In this document: piece after piece, positions 29,680-31,383 of the stretch | Layout: every line of letters starts with the position of its first letter | How positions within the stretch are numbered: the first letter of the stretch is position 1 | Assembly: GCF_051278035.1 (NCBI RefSeq) | Contig: NZ_JBNMNU010000030.1 | Location: 1-31,383 of the forward strand | Length of the DNA stretch: 31,383 bases | Origin: Clostridium_AD sp051278035 | GTDB lineage: Bacteria; Bacillota; Clostridia; Clostridiales; Clostridiaceae | Direction of reading: 5' to 3' | The notes under the pieces: generated by a model | What the model saw: only the letters and a program-made list of their open reading frames with translations | Told to the model about the DNA's origin: nothing | Database searches by the model: none | Translations under genes and position numbers: made by a program

Positions 29680-31047
29680 ATGGATAACAAATCAATAATT
29701 AATGAAATGATGGTAAAGGCAAGAACAGCTCAAGCAGGTATTGCAAACTATAATCAAGAACAGGTAGATGCACTAGTTAAAGTAATTGGTAAAGTTATAT
29801 ACGATAATGCTGCAGTGCTTGCAAGAGAAGCAGTTGATGAAACAAGAATGGGAGTTTATGAAGATAAGGTAGCTAAAAACATGGGTAAGCCAAAGGTTAT
29901 CTGGAATAGCTTAAGAGGCAAAAAGTCTGTTGATATAATTGGATCAGAAGAAGGAAAAGAAGGAATATCACTAGTTGCAAAGCCAAAGGGTGTTATAGCT
30001 TCTATTACGCCAACAACTAACCCAATAGTTACACCTATGTGTAATGCTATGTTTGCACTAAAAGGAAGAAATTCAATAATCGTTGCACCGCACCCAAGAT
30101 CTAAGAACTGCTCAGCTCATGCAGTTAAGTTAATGAATGACGAGTTAAGAAAACTTGGAGCACCAGAAAACCTAATCCAAATAATATCAGAACCATCTGT
30201 TGAATTAACATCAGAATTAATGTCAGCTGCTGATACAGTAGTAGCTACTGGTGGAATGGGAATGGTAAGAGCTGCTTATTCAAGCGGAAAACCAGCATTT
30301 GGAGTTGGAGCAGGAAATGTTCAGGTTATTATTGATAGAGAATATAATTTTGATCAAGCTGCTAAAGATATTATAGCAGGAAGAAAATTTGATAATGGAA
30401 TTATCTGCTCAGGAGAACAATCTATTATTGCTCCAGTTGAAAAACATGCTGAAATTATGAAGGCATTTGCTGATAATGGCGCATATTACATTGAAGATGA
30501 AGCAACAATTGAGAAATTTAGAAGTGTTATGTTCCCAGGTGGAGTAATAAATGGTAAACTTGTTGGTCAATCAGTTCAGTTTATTGCTGATTTCGCAGGA
30601 GTTGTGGTTCCTGAAGCTACAAAAGTTGTTATATTAAAAACTAAAGGAATAGGAGAACTTGATTTGCTTAACAAGGAAAAAATGTTCCCATTTATGATAA
30701 CAATGACTTACGATACTTTTGAAGAAGCAGTTCAATTAGCTAAAACAAATCTTTTATTTGAAGGTGCAGGCCATACTACAGCTGTTCATTCAGATAATAA
30801 TGCTCATATTGAATATGCAGGTAAAGAATTACCAATAAGTAGATTAGTTGTTAATCAAACATCATCTACAGGAGCAGGTGGAAGTTTGAAAAATGGATTT
30901 AACCCATCTACAACTCTTGGTTGTGGATCTTGGGGAAATAATTCAATATCTGAAAACTTTACTTATTATCACTTAATAAATATATCAAGAATCGGATATT
31001 TTAATAAAGATGCAGTTGTTCCAACTGATAGTGAGATTTGGGAATAG
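29680..31047 (+). CDS. sucD: Succinate-semialdehyde dehydrogenase (CoA-acylating)
   Basis: A 455-residue aldehyde dehydrogenase-superfamily enzyme reducing succinyl-CoA to succinate semialdehyde with NAD(P)H. The catalytic Cys243 is in FDNGIICSGEQS; the nucleotide-binding and structural motifs ITPTTNPIVTPM (109-120), VATGGMGMV and FGVGAGNVQV are in place. It resembles the ALDH half of AdhE and EutE-type enzymes, but gene order and length match C. kluyveri SucD. A strong AGGAGGAATTC precedes ATG 29680. A hairpin separates it from the 4-hydroxybutyrate dehydrogenase gene. Confidence 0.94.
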   Translation: MDNKSIINEMMVKARTAQAGIANYNQEQVDALVKVIGKVIYDNAAVLAREAVDETRMGVYEDKVAKNMGKPKVIWNSLRGKKSVDIIGSEEGKEGISLVAKPKGVIASITPTTNPIVTPMCNAMFALKGRNSIIVAPHPRSKNCSAHAVKLMNDELRKLGAPENLIQIISEPSVELTSELMSAADTVVATGGMGMVRAAYSSGKPAFGVGAGNVQVIIDREYNFDQAAKDIIAGRKFDNGIICSGEQSIIAPVEKHAEIMKAFADNGAYYIEDEATIEKFRSVMFPGGVINGKLVGQSVQFIADFAGVVVPEATKVVILKTKGIGELDLLNKEKMFPFMITMTYDTFEEAVQLAKTNLLFEGAGHTTAVHSDNNAHIEYAGKELPISRLVVNQTSSTGAGGSLKNGFNPSTTLGCGSWGNNSISENFTYYHLINISRIGYFNKDAVVPTDSEIWE

Positions 31048-31076
31048 AATAAGCTTTTAGTTTAGAGATATATAAC

Positions 31077-31110
31077 AAATTCCATAGAGAATTTAATCTC
31101 TATGGAATTT
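31077..31110 (+). terminator. Stem-loop between sucD and 4hbD
   Basis: Perfect 14-bp stem AAATTCCATAGAGA (31077-31090) and TCTCTATGGAATTT (31097-31110), six-base loop, followed by only a short T-rich tail (ATTTATT). It may be a terminator or attenuator that sets lower 4hbD expression, or a processing site. A TATAAT at 31121-31126 could restart transcription downstream. Confidence 0.5.
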
Positions 31111-31151
31111 ATTAAAACACTATAATTTCGATAAATAGGAGAGTGTAAATT

Positions 31152-31383
31152 ATGAAATTACTTCAAGTAAAGCCACAGGTTTATAAATTTGAAACTTGCA
31201 AAGAGTTTGCAGAAACCTTCAATATAGGAGAAGGAGATTTTGTTTTAACAAATGATTTTATATACACACCAGCTATGGGAGAACTTAACTTAAAGGCTGA
31301 CGTGTTGTTCCAAGAAAAATACGGAACGGGAGAACCATCTGATGAAATGATTAATGCCATTATGAAAGATATGGAAGGCAAAA
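31152..31383 (+). CDS. 4hbD: 4-hydroxybutyrate dehydrogenase, 5' end (cut by window)
   Basis: ATG at 31152, eight bases after AGGAGAGTG, opens a frame that runs off the right edge after 77 codons. The N-terminus MKLLQVKPQVYKF and the segment FQEKYGTGEPSDEMIN are the recognisable start of the iron-containing alcohol dehydrogenase-family 4-hydroxybutyrate dehydrogenase of C. kluyveri type. The enzyme reduces succinate semialdehyde to 4-hydroxybutyrate with NADH. The metal and nucleotide sites lie beyond the window, so catalytic integrity cannot be judged. Confidence 0.88.
   Translation, partial: MKLLQVKPQVYKFETCKEFAETFNIGEGDFVLTNDFIYTPAMGELNLKADVLFQEKYGTGEPSDEMINAIMKDMEGK

Noticed and set aside
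1..31383. tRNA, rRNA, riboswitch, CRISPR or insertion sequence
   Set aside because: No cloverleaf, rRNA segment, spaced direct repeats, transposase or recognisable riboswitch core was seen in the intergenic DNA.

Overview
The window is low-GC Firmicute DNA that looks like Clostridium sensu stricto: AT-rich intergenic DNA, AGGAGG ribosome sites, AGA-rich coding sequence, and close recognisable likeness (from memory) to the 4-hydroxybutyrate genes of C. kluyveri and C. aminobutyricum. Almost every gene is on the + strand. No rRNA, tRNA, CRISPR, phage or insertion sequence was seen.

Region 1 (1-2903) holds the tail of an unknown gene, a terminator, then a metal-ion ABC transporter (binding lipoprotein, ATPase, permease). 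The binding-protein gene carries a frameshift. Region 2 (2916-9112) is a cluster of iron-sulfur or metal-cofactor genes: two NifX/NifB-like proteins around two ferredoxin-fused MinD/Mrp-type ATPases, a flavin reductase, a 57-residue Gly-rich peptide, the remnant of a SCIFF-type radical SAM maturase with its core deleted, an MBL-fold enzyme and a DUF134 regulator. Region 3 (9162-12176) encodes a PAS-AAA-HTH sigma-54 activator and an AAE-family (aspartate/dicarboxylate type) transporter.

Region 4 (12599-24322) is the most unusual part. A tightly packed run hdrB-hdrC-hdrA-flxD-flxC-flxB-flxA, which resembles the NADH-dependent flavin-bifurcating Flx-Hdr complexes, is followed directly by a two-subunit soluble fumarate reductase with no membrane anchor, then malic enzyme and class I fumarase (two subunits). 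Region 5 (24652-31383) encodes the 4-hydroxybutyrate route: 4-hydroxybutyryl-CoA dehydratase, a NifU-like scaffold, a small CGGC-type protein, 4-hydroxybutyrate CoA-transferase, succinyl-CoA:CoA transferase, CoA-dependent succinate-semialdehyde dehydrogenase and the start of 4-hydroxybutyrate dehydrogenase.

Together regions 4 and 5 spell a route from pyruvate through malate, fumarate, succinate, succinyl-CoA, succinate semialdehyde and 4-hydroxybutyrate to crotonyl-CoA, a reductive sink that feeds butyrate formation. My main hypothesis is that Flx-Hdr and FrdAB form a cytoplasmic NADH:fumarate reductase that bifurcates electrons so that exergonic fumarate reduction drives ferredoxin reduction. 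Regulation is readable in the DNA: Rex-type (NADH/NAD+ sensor) operators lie upstream of the transporter, hdrB and (degenerate) malic enzyme and the dehydratase, and a near-consensus sigma-54 promoter with a palindromic upstream site precedes the dehydratase, matching the sigma-54 activator gene in the window.
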